Shown: one piece after another, positions 24,538-34,278 of the stretch
Position numbering within the stretch: the first letter of the stretch is position 1
Layout of the letters: every line of letters begins with the position of its first letter
Origin: Hyaloscypha bicolor E
Taxonomy: Eukaryota; Ascomycota; Leotiomycetes; Helotiales; Hyaloscyphaceae
NCBI RefSeq assembly: GCF_002865645.1
Contig: NW_020194638.1
Coordinates: forward strand, 1,543,974-1,607,973
Length of the DNA: 64,000 nt
Reading direction: 5' to 3'
Position numbers and translations under genes: made by a program
The notes under the pieces: generated by a model
The model's input: the letters and a program-made list of their open reading frames with translations, nothing else
The model's database searches: none
Told to the model about the DNA's origin: nothing

Positions 24538-24945
24538 ACATACCATGGCGGATGAGGTGTACATATTGCAGTGCAGAGGAGTAATGTACATTGAAGCTGA
24601 CAAGAGCCATTTTGGGGCTGAAAAGCTGCCAATTCAGGACAGCAAATAAGATGAGAGATCATGGAGACAGCATCGTGGTACAGGCGGAACAAAGTCAGTG
24701 GGTGCCAAAATCCAGCATGACCTCCGCGTCTGACCACGCGGAGTTTTGAATTGGGCGTAACGGGGGTTTTCTCATAGAGTACCTTACAATGGCTTCCTAT
24801 ATGGTGCCAACCTTAATTAATACAAGAACTTCGCTTCCTTCAAGATTCAGAACCTTCCTGCCTTCAAGCTCGATTCCGTCAAGTTCGCATCCTTCATATT
24901 GATTACACAATCTGTCCGTACCCCCTCCTCAGGAACTCTCATCCA
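24538..24945. other. Convergent 3' flanks of ERG25 and the pterin dehydratase gene
   Basis: About 400 bp between converging genes. AAGCTTCC/TTCAAG-type short repeats near 24828-24895 (ACTTCGCTTCCTTCAAGA, TGCCTTCAAGCTCG) are visible but not remarkable. No coding evidence. Confidence 0.35.
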
Positions 24946-25540
24946 TCAACCACTCTTCTTCTTAGGAACACAACAATCCGCCCCCTCCGCAGCAACCCGA
25001 TCCGCCAACCCACTTCCCATGTCCCCCTCCTTCCCCTCCTCAACTTCAAGCTCCCCACACTCCCCCGCCTTCTCATCACAGAACCTAGCCATCAGGACAT
25101 CTTTCTCCGACAATCCAGGTGGAGAATGTGTCGTCCATCTGATAAACGTTGTATTGTAGACCTATTCCCATAATTAGTAAACGTCTTGCAAACTTAAATG
25201 AGTCATGTGATGAGCCTCACATTCGACCATTCAGGATGGTGTTTCTTCACTGCACACTCTGCTGCTACGATGTTCATGAATTCCTTCCACACTTTGTCAG
25301 CTCAACTCCCTTGGTATCCAGTCCTTTGCACCTCGTAAATCGATGAAAAGGAGAGGATGTGAGCAGGAGACAAACCCAAGTCTTCTTAAAAGTCTTAAAC
25401 TTAAAACTCCTCTCAACGCCTTTTCCACTCTCTGTCAGGACCCATTTCCCTCCATTAGCCTTTAGAAGTGGTGAGAGATCTTTGGTTCCTTGCTCGGGAG
25501 AATAATTCGATGAGAATGTGGGGGAGGGTTGGGATGACAT
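24946..25540 (-). CDS. Pterin-4a-carbinolamine dehydratase
   Basis: This enzyme dehydrates 4a-hydroxytetrahydropterin during pterin recycling; its fungal role is poorly known. Three exons: 25540-25376, 25283-25221 and 25161-24946, giving 147 aa. The family signature is clear across the exon joins: GGKWVLTES at the start of the domain, KFKTFKKTW/EFMNIVAAECA, then KKHHPEWSN/VYNTTFIRWTTHSPPGLSEKD. The adjacent histidines, the W and the later TH match the active site. Both introns are GT...AG (92 and 59 nt). After the domain is an unusual acidic and cysteine-containing tail of about 35 residues (GECGELEVEEGKEG ... CCVPKKKSG). An in-frame upstream ATG at 25735 would add 65 residues rich in R, K, S and H with no acidic residue, resembling a mitochondrial presequence (see findings). 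Confidence 0.9.
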
Positions 25541-25820
25541 TTTGCGGGATGAGGTGAGGAAGAGGGCTAGTTTTGCGTGGGGCTTGGAGTGTTGGAAGGA
25601 TGTGGGAAGTCCGGAATTCCTGGAGATGGAAAGGCGGATGAGCATCATTGATGGGAGTGAGAGAGAGATGGAGCGAGATGATGGGTGATGTCGAAATTGA
25701 GTGTGCATGGCGATTGGCTGTGAAGATCTCGCCAATCTTCAATCTTCAAAAGCTTCTCTTCTGCTTACGCCAATTTGATACTTCCTCCCTCGTTGATAAT
25801 CTTCAACTTACAACAACACC

Positions 25821-26450
25821 ATGTTGAACCATCCTTTCCAGTATCGTGCCCATGTGTTTACGTTCTTCCTCAGCCGCCTCCTGAGGTGTATCTTCGAATA
25901 TGGCGAGACTGCTTTCGCAGTCCTTGCGAAGTCTACCTGGAGCCTACTAGATCGTATCCGTATAGACGCAAGGCCTATCGATAGGGAAAGTTCCCATCAC
26001 GCTGTCCATAAACCAAAAGAGCCGTCACGAAATACTTAAACGTTACTTCATTGTGCCCCGCGACCCATTCGATCGTGGACAGCGATCAAGTACTTGAATC
26101 CTAGCATCGACCCCGTCAATGTGACGCTCGCGGGTCTTGTCTGGCCTGAAGTTGGGAACGAATGGATTCAAGAAACACTCAACAGAATAGCAGGTCTCTT
26201 CAGAGCTATCAAAACGCTTGAAATCCAGGATGGATCTGAATTCATGAAGGAAATTGTGGATACCACATTATATCCGAAACAAGATAGAAGCGCTTTCCTT
26301 TTCACTTGTCTGAAAGACGTTGCATCCTGGCCCTACAATTATTACCACGGCCAAGGCGATCTACGATATATGTTGGACAGACCATACGCAAGCTGGATTG
26401 AGGTAACGGGGAAGGTTGTGTTAGAGTTTGAGCTGCTTTTCAAACGCTAA
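25821..26450 (+). pseudogene. Open frame interrupted by one in-frame TAA, function unknown
   Basis: A single reading frame runs from ATG 25821 to TAA 26450 with just one internal stop, TAA at 26037-26039. Upstream part: 72 aa with a hydrophobic start (FTFFLSRLLRCIFEYG). Downstream part: about 136 aa including LAGLVWPEVGNEWIQETLNR, EFMKEIVDTTLYPKQDR, CLKDVASWPYNYYHGQGDLR and a final FELLFKR. The downstream part has a protein-like mix of aromatic, acidic and hydrophobic residues. I do not know the family. It could be a recent pseudogene, a gene with an intron spanning the stop whose signals I cannot place, or two chance frames. No transposon feature flanks it. Confidence 0.4.
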
Positions 26451-28051
26451 AAAGGGTGGATCCAAAGGTTGCTGATCCAAGAGTTATCTTGTGCCGACCA
26501 GTTCTTTACAAGTGCCCCAAGCTTAAGACAATCGAGAAAGGTATGCCCACCGATATCAGACCCGCATATACCGTTGGCCCGAGGAATGTCTCGAGAACTG
26601 TAGTCGTTCTAGTCTCTCCATATTCCTCTGCATTGTCGAAAGCAGCCCCATAGTTGTGTCATATTAATATGTCAATTCCTATTGCACAGTGATTATGCGA
26701 TCTCCTTGACCCAGCGAAATATGCGTGGGGGATTCGTGAAAGGGAGAAGGAGGAAAGGGGAAAGGGGAAAGGGGTGACCCTTCTTTCCTTCCCTTTATTA
26801 AATAGTCACGTCTCGCTAGCTTTATAGTTCTGCTGTTCCAAAATTTGTACAGATCGTACCTTTTCCTCTTCTCTGTTGCCTTAGCTTTAAAGAATAGCCA
26901 GATGGGAAAGAAAAAAGGAGGATGCGAGTCGAGCCGAAAACGGCTCAAAACGGCCCCTTTCCGTCCGGTCGGTATAATATCGAATAACCCGATTTTCGTC
27001 TAACATCTGTCTTGTCCAGGCTGCTTTATTATCTTTTTCTTCACCTTTAAAAGAGCTTTCACTAACGTTTCTTCGAATCGAAGCCAGGTAGTCTCCCTCA
27101 TCACGAGACTAAACCGAGCAAAAAAACTACAAAAACAAGCCTTTATTATTTCCTAGGTGTGAAGTAAGTACTCTCGCTTCGCCTTCTTGAAATCATGTGC
27201 TAATTAGTAGTCAAACATCTCTCCTTGTGAGAGCTCTTGACCGAAGCTGCTGCGGAATGTAGCAGAACATACATTCTCCTAGCTTCTGGTTATGGATACC
27301 AAAAACCACTATATTCCCCACACCAGAGCCGCCTCCAATCCCACCCAAATCGTGGAAGAGAAAGTCTGCCTAGCCAAAGGTACTTATTCCATTATCTTAA
27401 AGACAGCAACCACTAACATTTGTTCACAGTTCTGTCGGATCCAAGACCTCGTCCGTTCACGAGTCGCTGACTCGATCGATGTTGCGCATAGACGCAATCT
27501 CGTGCGAGGATTTGATGATAGGGAGTACAAGTAAGTATTCTCGCAGCGAGGACAGACAGACACGTATTTTTTTTGCTAATATTTCTTAAGGTAAGAAGTG
27601 AAGGAGAGACGGCCCGTCTAATAACTAGAAGACCGAGGTATGCTTCTACTTTTATATGACTTAAACTCTTTAATGGACGTGTCTAGTCTTCTCGATAGTA
27701 TTAAGAGACTCGATATTTGCTTCGCATAAGTCGGAGCAAGAATAATTCCGAGCTTCGAAGAAAGCTATTTTGAACTCGGAATTTCCAAGAACCGTTGAGA
27801 CATTCAGATACGGAAAGAAGAGCCTAAGGATACAAAACCCCAAAGAAACACGCAGATAGAAAGATATGAACTGCGCAGTGGGGCATAGATGCTCAAGTTG
27901 TGATATTTTCAGCCATTTGGCTGTGCCAGCCGCAATCTCCAGCCATATATACAACATACTTAGTGCTGTACCAACTTCCTCCCGAGCAATCGGGGCCTCA
28001 TAATACAACCAGCCTCAAATCTTTCACTCATGCCTTTCCATTTGCAGCCTG
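26451..28051. other. Gene-poor region with low-complexity DNA and a possible small transcript
   Basis: About 1.6 kb between the broken frame and ALG5. A G-tract array (GGGGAAA repeated) lies at 26757-26774. An imperfect 16-nt duplication, AAGTAAGTA(C/T)TCTCGC, occurs at 27162-27176 and 27529-27544; both copies look like intron donors. A small plus-strand frame at 27292-27534 has an intron-like block (GTACTT at 27380 to CAG near 27429, with a CTAAC branch-like motif). I cannot name any product. Confidence 0.35.
27292..27534 (+). CDS. Possible small unknown gene, weak evidence
   Basis: The frame from ATG 27292 reads MDTKNHYIPHTRAASNP, then EEKVCLAK, and continues to RNLVRGFDDREYK at 27534. An intron-like segment of 50 nt (27380-27429) with a GTACTT donor, ACTAACA branch-like motif and CACAG acceptor interrupts it, but removing it shifts the frame and ends the protein after 42 aa (VLSDPRPRPFTSR). 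The end of the frame overlaps another donor-like GTAAGTATT at 27531. The signals suggest a spliced transcript, possibly non-coding. No homology is recognised. Confidence 0.2.
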   Translation: MDTKNHYIPHTRAASNPTQIVEEKVCLAKGTYSIILKTATTNICSQFCRIQDLVRSRVADSIDVAHRRNLVRGFDDREYK

Positions 28052-29383
28052 CTACCGCCGCCTATAAACACCCACCATCCAACTCGCCCTCAAAATGGCC
28101 AATCCCCATGCCATTTCCAAACTGGCCCACAGAACGTTCAATTTACCTCCGGCAACCTCCTTCCACCCAATGGGGACCTCGGCAACCTTGATCGCAGAAC
28201 CTGTACCGGAGTTTTCCTTTTCCCCACTGGCAGTAACGGAGGGAGCACTTTCAGCTAACATCAACATCTCGACGTCGAAGATCCAGCCTTCGGTATGCAT
28301 GTAGGGTATAATGTGTGGTAATGAGCTGCGAGAAAAGAGCTTGAATCCGCACTGTGTATCTCGGACTTGGGAGGTAGCGGGAGGTGTGAGGAGACGGAGG
28401 AGAAGATGGAAGGAGCGCATTAAAGCATTTCGGACAACAGAGCGCTGATGTGTAGTGTGTAAGCATAGTCTTTGGAGTCAAATGCGAAAGAGAGACTTGC
28501 CTTGACCACAGCCTCACTACCCACTAAGTAAGCTCGACTACCCACCGCAATCCCGCGATTCGACTCATCAGCAATCTCCTTACATCCCTCAACCAATTTC
28601 GCCAGATCCTCGAATTTGGAGGCTCCGTCTGCGTCCGCAAAAATGGCGTATTCTCCCCTCACATGTCTAAAGCCATGTGTGACAGCGCCTCCCTTCCCCC
28701 GATTTTGCTTCAACGTGCACACCCTCAGCACATCATGCAGCCGATTCTTCCTCGAAAACTCCAGCGCAACATCAACGGTCCTGTCTCTACTCCCATCATT
28801 CACAATCAGAATCTCATAGCCTCCCCTCACGACCTCGGCAGGTTTATGCGCACTTCCGTTCTGCCTACCCTTGCCTTTCCTCTGCCGTCCGTACTCGGCA
28901 TCCAGAAACGCAACAGCTTCTTCCAGCATAATCTCGAGTCGCTCTTCTTCGTTGAACGCAGGAATCACAACACTCATCTCCACCTCCGCCTCCTCAATTG
29001 TGCCTGTGTGTTTATCTGAGAAATCGCCAATCTTCTCGGCTTCTTTTCGGTGGGCCAGCCATTCGTCATGCCAGCAAGGGAGTAGCTTCGGGGTTGTGGT
29101 AGATCCATCTGGCTGGGTGGTAATGTACAATTTTTCTGATGGGAACGGTGGGCGCGGCGTAGGTGCGAGGACGTAAATAGCGGCATAGATCTATTATTCT
29201 GGGTCAGCTTGTTATTCTTGGGGAAGAGGGGGCGGGTTCGCATATGCGAGGCGGGCCTACGAAAGCTAGCGTAGTGACAACTGTCGTAAGAAGCAGTGTC
29301 AGAAGAATTGGCAATGGCGTCGCCTTCGCAGTCTCATAGCCAGTCCAAAGTAAAGTTTGCCCCATCTCCAGAAGTGATGCCAT
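28052..29383 (-). CDS. ALG5: Dolichyl-phosphate beta-glucosyltransferase
   Basis: Alg5 transfers glucose from UDP-glucose to dolichyl phosphate on the cytosolic face of the ER, supplying Dol-P-Glc for the last sugars of the N-glycan precursor. Exons: 29383-29261, 29190-28501 and 28444-28052, giving 401 aa. An N-terminal membrane segment (PILLTLLLTTVVTTLAF/IYAAIYV) spans the first splice. A GT2 glycosyltransferase domain follows: MSVVIPAFNEEERL, ILIVNDGSRDRT, KGGAVTHGFRHVRGEYAIFA then DADGASKFED (the metal-binding DxD), and RDTQCGFKLFSR. The second intron (28445-28500) begins GCAAGT and ends CAG; using it restores the family stretch KRSVVRNALMRSFHLLLRLL. Start at 29383 is the first Met after a leader-like stretch; an in-frame ATG at 29473 is less likely. 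Confidence 0.94.
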
Positions 29384-30811
29384 GTTCAGAGCTGCGTTGC
29401 CGGTAGTTGGTGTATATTTTATGAAATTCGGAAGGAATGGGTGAGTTTTAACATTTGGAGGCGCCAAGCGCAAAGACTGGGTATCGTCGACTATTCGTAC
29501 ATTGGCCCAGGGTCAGTTCGAAAGTGTACAGGAGAAGTGGAGTTTAAGAGAATGTTGTCGTAAACACTGTCGTGGTCCCTGCGAGGCGCAATTCAGTTGT
29601 GATATGAACACGTTCACGCAAGGCGAAGCTTCGGCAGGCGGTTTTGGCGTGCATGGACCAGGGACCCTTGTAGCTGCAAGGCTACGATGACAAGGCTGAG
29701 TCAATGCCTACATTTCTCTTCTTCTCATCACATAAAACTAATAGATTGACTAATTTGGGAGGTCAATCAAGGTCAGATCTTCGGAGGCCAGGGTTGGGGT
29801 CTATTTTGTTGCCAATTTTCCCGCGATCGAATTCCAGTTTCGGTGCCTCCAAAGTTTTCAAGGGATAAGGACCAGGGTCTCGAACTGGCGGTACATCTTT
29901 CCATCTTTATTACTTTTGGCCTGACATCCGATTCCTATATTTAATAAACTTCTCACACAATAATCTCAGATACCTTTTTGCTGATATTTCAATGGCTTCC
30001 AACTTCCTGCAGGAAATCAGGCAGGAGCATCTCCTCTTACTAAGGGACCAACTTTCACTTACATAGTTATTCTTCTTGGCATATTAATTGTGGAGTCTAT
30101 TTGCTTTTAATACTTTACCTAAACTGTTCTCTCTACTCAGACACATAGCCGTGACAGACCCTTGGGATTGACCTGTGAGTCTGGCACCTCGCTTCGCACT
30201 ACGCGAGCTCGCTACCCCTTTTCAACGCTCGACAGCGTTGAGTTGGTTTAGAATTTGTGGAATGTATGCCCGGTCCAAATAAAAGTAATCTATAGGTTTC
30301 CTGGTTAGTTGCAAATGTCCAGAGTTCTTAAGTGTACTAATTATTTATCAACAAAGCGATTTCCTGTCTCGTCTTAACTTTAAACCCAGACTGACAAGGG
30401 TCAAAAATTTATGCTAGACCAGATCACAAAGAACATTAGCGGAAAGTAAAGTTTATTATAACAAGAAGTCTAGTGAAATGTTCACATTGGGGCAAAGTAA
30501 AGTTCTTTGAAAACACAAATTCAGCGGAAAGCGAACACAAACTGAGGGTGACGTTCTCGAGAAGACAAGTTCGGCGGAAAGTAAACATGACCATTAAGCC
30601 AACCGTTATATTCGGCCACTTCGCCTTAGCAGGAGGTCACATCTGAACCAGTCTACCTAAAATCCTTTCCCAGTGTGCTCGCACTCGCCAATTCACCTCC
30701 AGACCACAAAATTTTGTATTTATTTCTGAAGCCCCCTCCCCTTCAAACCTCTCCAACTCCGACACAAACCGATGCTACCCACCACAACAAAGACAACGCC
30801 TCCAGCCAGAC
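29384..30811. other. Intergenic with AT-rich, repeat-like DNA
   Basis: About 1.4 kb between the divergent ALG5 and 260-aa genes. The parts from about 29,900 to 30,150 and 30,260 to 30,500 are AT-rich. Between 30439 and 30590 a short motif related to GCGGAAAGTAAAG recurs four times with C/T and G/A differences. No coding evidence. Confidence 0.45.
30439..30590 (+). repeat. Degenerate short repeat, unit core GCGGAAAGTAAA
   Basis: Copies begin at about 30439, 30491, 30524 and 30574. Two copies extend to a longer match, ACAA(A/G)TTC(A/G)GCGGAAAG followed by (C/T)(G/A)AACA, at 30515 and 30565, about 50 nt apart. Differences are all transitions. A related GGGAAGTAAAGTTTA is in the AT-rich island near 14164-14178. 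Confidence 0.4.
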
Positions 30812-31700
30812 ATGGATTTCAATATGGGAGATCACATTTCACCACAGTCTCACTACGAACGCGAGCGACAGCAGCAAATACTTATTCAAGTACAAGCGCT
30901 GCACAACCAAATCGGTCACAAGCTGTTCACCCTCGAAGTTGTTTCCAGCATCCACCACCAATTGTTCAATGCAACCTCCTCTAACAACACCAACAACGAA
31001 GTACTCGACAGATACATGAGATCACTTGTAAGAGGAACAGAACATCGACTCCGCAACGAACTGCAAATCTTCAACTCCGCAGGTCAAGTCTCCAGCTACT
31101 TCGTCCACAACCAGCAACTCGATACCTTTACTGCAGATGAGCTGTCAGAGGTTGTCAAAGAGTGGGCAATGGTTTCTAGGGGATCCTTTGCTGTTACAAC
31201 TGTTGCAAAGGAGGAAATGGCATTCCAGTTACTGAGCAGATTCGACATATTTAGAATGACGGGACGATTTGAGACTTGGACACAGCAGAACTTGAGAGAT
31301 TTCCGCTGTTCCTTGCGACGAGAAGAAACTGCCCAGGAGAAGATGGAGAGACAAATCGAAGAAGGTTAGTTGCTACTCTATTCATTGTCGTCCGTTAAGC
31401 TAACAAAAAGGAACAGACGTTACCAAAGTAAGCGCTGAGCAGCAGTTAGTTTCGTCGCCAATCGTCCAGTGTTGTAAGATGGGCGGAAAGAGAAAGTTGA
31501 GTGCTGCGTCGGGTAAGTATCGTCCCTAAGAGTTGCTTGACTTTCCGCTGATGAACATGGAATTAGACGAATGTCCTGAACCAAAGCGAGTGAGGGAGTT
31601 CAATGACCTGTATGATGCAAGCCCCAAACGAAAGCTTCAACCGCAAGCAACTGTTGAAAGTATTGAGAATGCTGAGACGGATGATATGGATTTGAGTTAA
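30812..31700 (+). CDS. Fungal protein of 260 aa, function unknown
   Basis: Three exons, 30812-31364, 31417-31512 and 31567-31700, with GT...AG introns of 52 and 54 nt and both joins creating an Asp codon. The N-terminal 185 residues look alpha-helical and ordered: MDFNMGDHISPQSHYERE, QQILIQVQALHNQIGHKLF, RYMRSLVRGTEHRLRNELQ, ELSEVVKEWAMVSRG and FRMTGRFETWTQQNLRDF. The C-terminal part is short, polar and basic with KMGGKRKLSAAS and PKRVREF, ending ETDDMDLS; this may include nuclear localisation residues. I do not recognise the family. The codon pattern and coherent splicing make a real gene likely. Confidence 0.72.
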
Positions 31701-32253
31701 ATGCACAAATCAACCAGCGTTTCGTCTGGCAATTGGAGCCTTGTTTGTTGGTATAACGGCACACCAGGAGTTGGTTCCTTAGAATAAATAATTGGACATA
31801 ATCTTCAATCTTCCATCTCGGTCTCAAATCCTTACCAAATTGTATGAAGTGACTGGCAAACTTGAATAATCAATTGACTGTATCGCCAACTTTGCCTCTG
31901 CCTCTGCCTCTCATTTGGGACGAAAATAAGAGAGAACACTCAAGCAGGATAGAGGGAAATCTTGATTTGAGAACACTCCCCTTCAATGACGTGACGAGAA
32001 GATTGAAGTTGTACATTTTTTCTCTGGCTATAATACTTTTCCGATATCAAAGATACGACGAGAAAGTTGAAGTTTGACGTTTTTATCTTTTCGCTATAAT
32101 GGTTGTGATTATTCTATCTCTTCCTAGTTATTGTGTGCAGCCTCCTTCTTACCTAACCTGGTCTTAACCACCTTCCACCCTGTTCTCCCCTTGGTAGAAT
32201 ATTTCCTGCCACTATGGGTAAATTAGCCTTCTATTCAACTACAGACTTCTCGC
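31701..32253. other. Intergenic
   Basis: About 550 bp downstream of the 260-aa gene. It contains a duplicated GAGAAGATTGAAGTT / GAGAAAGTTGAAGTT-like motif (about 31995-32012 and 32059-32076) and a CTGCCTCTGCCTCT tandem (31895-31912). No coding evidence. Confidence 0.3.
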
Positions 32254-32409
32254 ATGTATTCTTCTAGCGACAAGGAAATCAGGGACGTTTCGAGGAGAGC
32301 GTTTCGAGAAAAAAAAGAGAACTTTGCTTACAAGTTGAATTTTGTGGTATGTCTGAACAAAGAGTACAGGCTAGCAAGAGCCAAAGCTATTGTACAAATC
32401 CGACAATGA
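32254..32409 (+). CDS. Possible 51-aa small protein, charged
   Basis: ATG 32254 to TGA 32409. The predicted product is basic and helix-prone: MYSSSDKEIRDVSRRAFRE, then KKENFAYKLNFVVCL and NKEYRLARAKAIVQIRQ. The spacing of charged and hydrophobic residues looks protein-like. It vaguely recalls the DNA-binding helix of MADS-type proteins, but I cannot support that assignment. It could also be an exon of a larger spliced gene, since an intron-like GTAAAT...TTCTAG block (32218-32265) overlaps its start. Confidence 0.25.
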   Translation: MYSSSDKEIRDVSRRAFREKKENFAYKLNFVVCLNKEYRLARAKAIVQIRQ

Positions 32410-32693
32410 TTCGGCGACGGGTGGGAAAGAGAAAGATCAGTGGATTGATTGAGTGATCTAGAGAAAGAGGGATCATTAGCCAAAAGTAGAGGATTGTTGC
32501 TGTTGCTTTGTCTCGTACTCGGGCTTTTGCTTTTGCAGCATCAAGTTAGGATTGAGTTTGGATTGAGTATAAAATAGACCAACTCTAGAAGGTCTGGCGG
32601 GAATGCAAAAAGACATAGTATGGGCGATCTGCTTACTGATATCTGTGCTTGGTCTTCACTCCCTCAATATCCGATGGATTCCGTTTCCTTGCT

Positions 32694-33734
32694 CTATTCG
32701 CGCTCTGGCGCTGCTGTGAGCATCAAGTTGATGTCCGTGACGCAAGGCGCTCCGAGGAAACTACTCACTAATCCCAAAACCTCTTCTGTTCGTATCTCTA
32801 TCACCATTTTTGTTCTCTCGTCCTCCAATGAATATGAATTTCCTCTCTTGATGATGGGAGGGATATTTTTCTGCCGGGCTTCCCACCCGCGTGTGCTGTC
32901 GTCTTCTGCGTCTCTGCCTTCGCACTCGAACTTATTGTCACGCTATTGGAAATAAACAGTTAGCAAATGTCTAACTCATTAGATGAACTTTGAGAGAAGG
33001 ACACTGCTCGCCCTTCTAGTTGACACTCTGTAAATAGCCTCGGCTGCTAGGACAAGAAGAGAATCATGGAGATGGGAGTCTATTTTCCAGGTTGCGTCCT
33101 GATGGCATCAGACCTTGCAAGGGAGGCGTAGAAGATTCTACCTGCTGGCTACCGTATGAAACCATTGAGGACACTTACGAATTGATCTGCTGCGTCTGGA
33201 ATTCCGTACTTCGTCTTTGGCACCGCGTACTCTGTGTACGGAGAATGATGCAAAGGCTTCTCCATCTTGAACCTAGAGGTCAAAAGGAAGCAGTTAGCTA
33301 CGGATTAGGTACTCAATAATACTGCTCTTACCGATTGGTGGTCATGTTTATAGCTTTCAAACAGTGATGGATCGAACTGGCGAGGAGATGGGAGAATAAT
33401 CAAACCCTCCGGACCCTGACCTCGGGGAACATTTTGAATATCGTTAATCTCATTCCCGCAAATGAGACGGGTATAAGAACCATCCTCGTGCTGGATACCA
33501 TAGGCAGAAGAGTAGCCTTGTTGTTACGATCTGCTGAGGCTAAGCCGCGTTTCTTTCGATCTTATGGATAGTAGAGCGCGGCCACCTGCTCTGGGGCCAG
33601 CGATCTGTGGTATCGAGTGCGTAGCCAAGGAATAAGAAACTTGTTTGTGGAGAGTGCGCTCGAGGTGCTTGCTGTGAGGTGGAGGTGGTCAGCAAGTGTT
33701 TATATGAATCCTCGGAGATGTTTGAAGCATACAT
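32694..33734 (-). CDS. Multi-exon fungal protein, function unknown
   Basis: No long ORF marks this gene; I assembled it from splice signals and protein-like frames. Exons: 33734-33641 (tentative), 33516-33332, 33265-33179 and 32942-32694, giving about 204 aa. Exon 2 reads YSSAYGIQHEDGSYTRLICG, then NEINDIQNVPRGQGPEGLII and FDPSLFESYKHDHQ. Exon 3 is 29 codons (MEKPLHHSPYTEYAVPKTKY ...). Exon 4 runs RDNKFECEGRDAEDDSTRGW to GLVSSFLGAPCVTDINLM and ends APERE before TAG. The 236-nt intron between exons 3 and 4 is long for this window. The last three exons fit in phase with GT...AG ends; the first exon and start are uncertain. I do not recognise the family. Confidence 0.6.
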
Positions 33735-34278
33735 ACATGATTTTGAGAAGGCTTGTCTGGTATAGAGCGGTGGATGGACTGTGTTGAGATGGAAGAGACC
33801 ACAGCAGTAGACAAAGCAAAATGGAATTGTCAGGCACGACTTCTTTTGCGGGCAACGACGACTAATCGACGACTCAGCAAAGGAAACCACGTGACGCCCC
33901 TTTCCGAAGCGAAATCAGAAATCACAAATCTGATAGGCAAAACAAGTAAATGCATAGCAAGTTGTGTGCTCCAAGGTTCATTTCTCTACGTCTGTGGGAC
34001 GTATGCGGTATCATCTTCTCTCTCTCAACTCACGCCCACCCGGTCCCTCTATAATACAATGTAGCAATCGCGTCCGTGATCCATAAAACCATGGCCCAAA
34101 TGCTTCGCTCCAGATTTGCTCGTTTCGCCCCTTAGCAAAGCTCAAAGCTCAGCTTAAATTGGGGAATTCTCTTGTAATACCAACAACATCATGTCATCCG
34201 TAACTCCGTACACCACACGCCTTCATGCCACTTTGCTTGCCCGCCTTCAAGTCTCTATGACATTGAGGAACAGGCTTT
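33735..34278. other. Intergenic, upstream of the multi-exon unknown and 3' of PSY2
   Basis: About 540 bp. A CACGTG hexamer is at 33888-33893, in promoter position for the gene ending at 32694. No coding evidence that I can support. Confidence 0.35.

Noticed and set aside
32254..32409. Assignment of the small ORF to the MADS-box family
   Set aside because: Only a vague resemblance in charge pattern; key MADS positions cannot be matched.
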